DNA of 6,041 nucleotides from Calditrichaceae bacterium (GTDB lineage: Bacteria; Calditrichota; Calditrichia; Calditrichales; Calditrichaceae): the NCBI GenBank assembly GCA_024763405.1, contig JANTFQ010000147.1, forward strand, positions 1-6,041, in the 5' to 3' direction. Numbering within the stretch: position 1 is the first letter of the stretch; every line of letters starts with the position of its first letter. The notes beneath the pieces were generated by a model. It was not told where the DNA came from. It ran no database searches and was given only the letters and a program-made list of their open reading frames with translations. Shown one piece after another: positions 5,131 to 6,041 of this stretch. The position numbers and the translations under genes are program-made.

Positions 5131-6041
5131 TTAATCTTTCTGTGGATTTTCTTCTATTTTAACGGCAATCCGTTTTACTTCACGGCTTTTCCACAGATAA
5201 TAAATGGCCGGAATTACAACCAGGGTTAAGACTGTAGAAGAAACCATTCCGCCCACCATGGGTGCGGCAATTCGTTTCATCGTCTGTGAACCGGCTCCGG
5301 TTCCCCAAAGGATGGGTACCAGCCCAATCATCGTCGTCATAACCGTCATCAGCTTGGGACGAACCCGGTCAACGGCGCCTTCGATGATACCATCGTATAA
5401 ATCTTTCATACTGTGCATGTTGCCGTTCATCATCCGGTCCTTAAAAACATTATCCAGATAAACAAGCATTACCACGCCCGTTTCCGCGGCCAGACCGGCC
5501 AGGGCGATAAAACCCACCCCCACGGCCACGCTGAAATTGTAATCCAGAAAATACATAAACCAAATGCCGCCTACCAGGGCAAAGGGCAGGGAAAGCATCA
5601 CAATCAGACTTTCGCTGAAATTTTTAAAATTGAAATAAAGCAGCAGGAAAATAATCACCAGGGTGATGGGAATTACCAGATTCAGGCGTTTTTGAGCCCG
5701 TTCCATATACTCGAACTGCCCGCTCCAGACCAGACTGTAGCCTTCGGGGAAATCGATTTTTTCTTCTACTATTTTGCGGGCGTTTTTCACATATGTGCCC
5801 ACATCGATGCCGCGCAGATCCACATAAAGCCATGCCGTGCGGCGGGCGTTCTCGCTTTTAATGACTGGAGGCCCCTTCCTGATGGAAATATCGGCCACGT
5901 AACTAAGAGGAATTTGCGCTCCAGTGGGAGTGGAAATCAAGGTACGTTTGATACTGCTGAGATTGTCGCGCAGCTCGCGGCTGTAGCGTACGTTTACCGG
6001 GTAGCGCTCCAGGCCTTCCACGGTGTAGGTAACATTCATCC
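5131..6041 (-). CDS. cusA: CusA/CzcA-type heavy-metal RND efflux transporter, C-terminal third (5' end outside window)
   Basis: This encodes the inner-membrane pump of a tripartite efflux system that uses the proton gradient to export metal ions, probably Cu(I)/Ag(I). The 302 visible residues (Met at 6037-6039 counted as 1, an internal Met) align by eye with the end of E. coli CusA. Shared stretches are MNVTYTVEGLERYPVNVRY, SENARRTAW, GQFEYMERA, LPFALVGGIW, GFIALAGLAAETGVVMLVYL, RVRPKLMTV and PILWGTGAGS. About five membrane segments are visible, near 119-137, 143-165, 171-195, 228-246 and 259-283. Glu186 and Lys229 correspond to the CusA proton-relay residues Glu939 and Lys984, so the pump looks active. 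The methionine metal-site residues lie outside the window. The C-terminus carries a short charged tail ending ENPQKD. The gene is convergent with the hybrid kinase; its membrane-fusion and outer-membrane partners are not seen. Cu/Ag is preferred over Zn/Co/Cd by overall resemblance only; the symbol names the family. Confidence 0.93.
   Translation of the reverse strand, partial: MNVTYTVEGLERYPVNVRYSRELRDNLSSIKRTLISTPTGAQIPLSYVADISIRKGPPVIKSENARRTAWLYVDLRGIDVGTYVKNARKIVEEKIDFPEGYSLVWSGQFEYMERAQKRLNLVIPITLVIIFLLLYFNFKNFSESLIVMLSLPFALVGGIWFMYFLDYNFSVAVGVGFIALAGLAAETGVVMLVYLDNVFKDRMMNGNMHSMKDLYDGIIEGAVDRVRPKLMTVMTTMIGLVPILWGTGAGSQTMKRIAAPMVGGMVSSTVLTLVVIPAIYYLWKSREVKRIAVKIEENPQKD

Overview
This window carries a two-component phosphorelay locus on the + strand, followed by a convergent, partial heavy-metal RND efflux pump gene on the - strand. 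Spacers dense in small repeats separate the genes. The source looks like a free-living bacterium of moderate GC. The spacer repeats (degenerate 7-bp arrays after genes, GTCATTGCGAG-type and CCCTGAGCGAAGTCGAAGGG-type palindromes, an ACCTTCCAGG hairpin) recall genomes of the FCB group (Calditrichota, Ignavibacteriota, Bacteroidota relatives). This taxonomic guess is inference from memory and is weak.

Layout. (1) Bases 1-731: C-terminal part of a phytochrome-class sensor histidine kinase; the sensor region lies outside the window. (2) 732-1056: spacer with the rest of a 7-bp tandem array and two hairpin repeats. (3) 1057-1506: stand-alone Rcp1-like receiver protein. (4) 1507-1882: spacer with a second, degenerate 7-bp array and a cluster of GTCATT-headed palindromic repeats. 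(5) 1883-4525: 880-residue soluble hybrid kinase, REC-PAS-PAS-PAS-HisKA-HATPase-REC. (6) 4526-5130: spacer holding, on the - strand, what looks like a decayed fragment of an OmpR-type receiver, then a 246-bp segment bounded by inverted TGTCCGGTT ends, then a perfect 10-bp hairpin next to the end of the pump gene. (7) 5131-6041: C-terminal third of a CusA/CzcA-type RND transporter, running off the right edge.

How they may work together (inference): the first kinase has no receiver visible after its ATPase domain and is followed by a single-domain receiver of the kind that phytochrome-class kinases phosphorylate. The hybrid kinase begins with a receiver that resembles the same family and could take input from the upstream pair before passing phosphate to its own C-terminal receiver. 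No DNA-binding output domain is seen, so the output must be elsewhere. The efflux pump is convergent and need not be functionally linked.

I see no clearly new biological system. The points most worth a second look are the unannotated receiver remnant at 4536-4688, the MITE-like segment beside it, and the two heptamer arrays placed at gene 3' ends.
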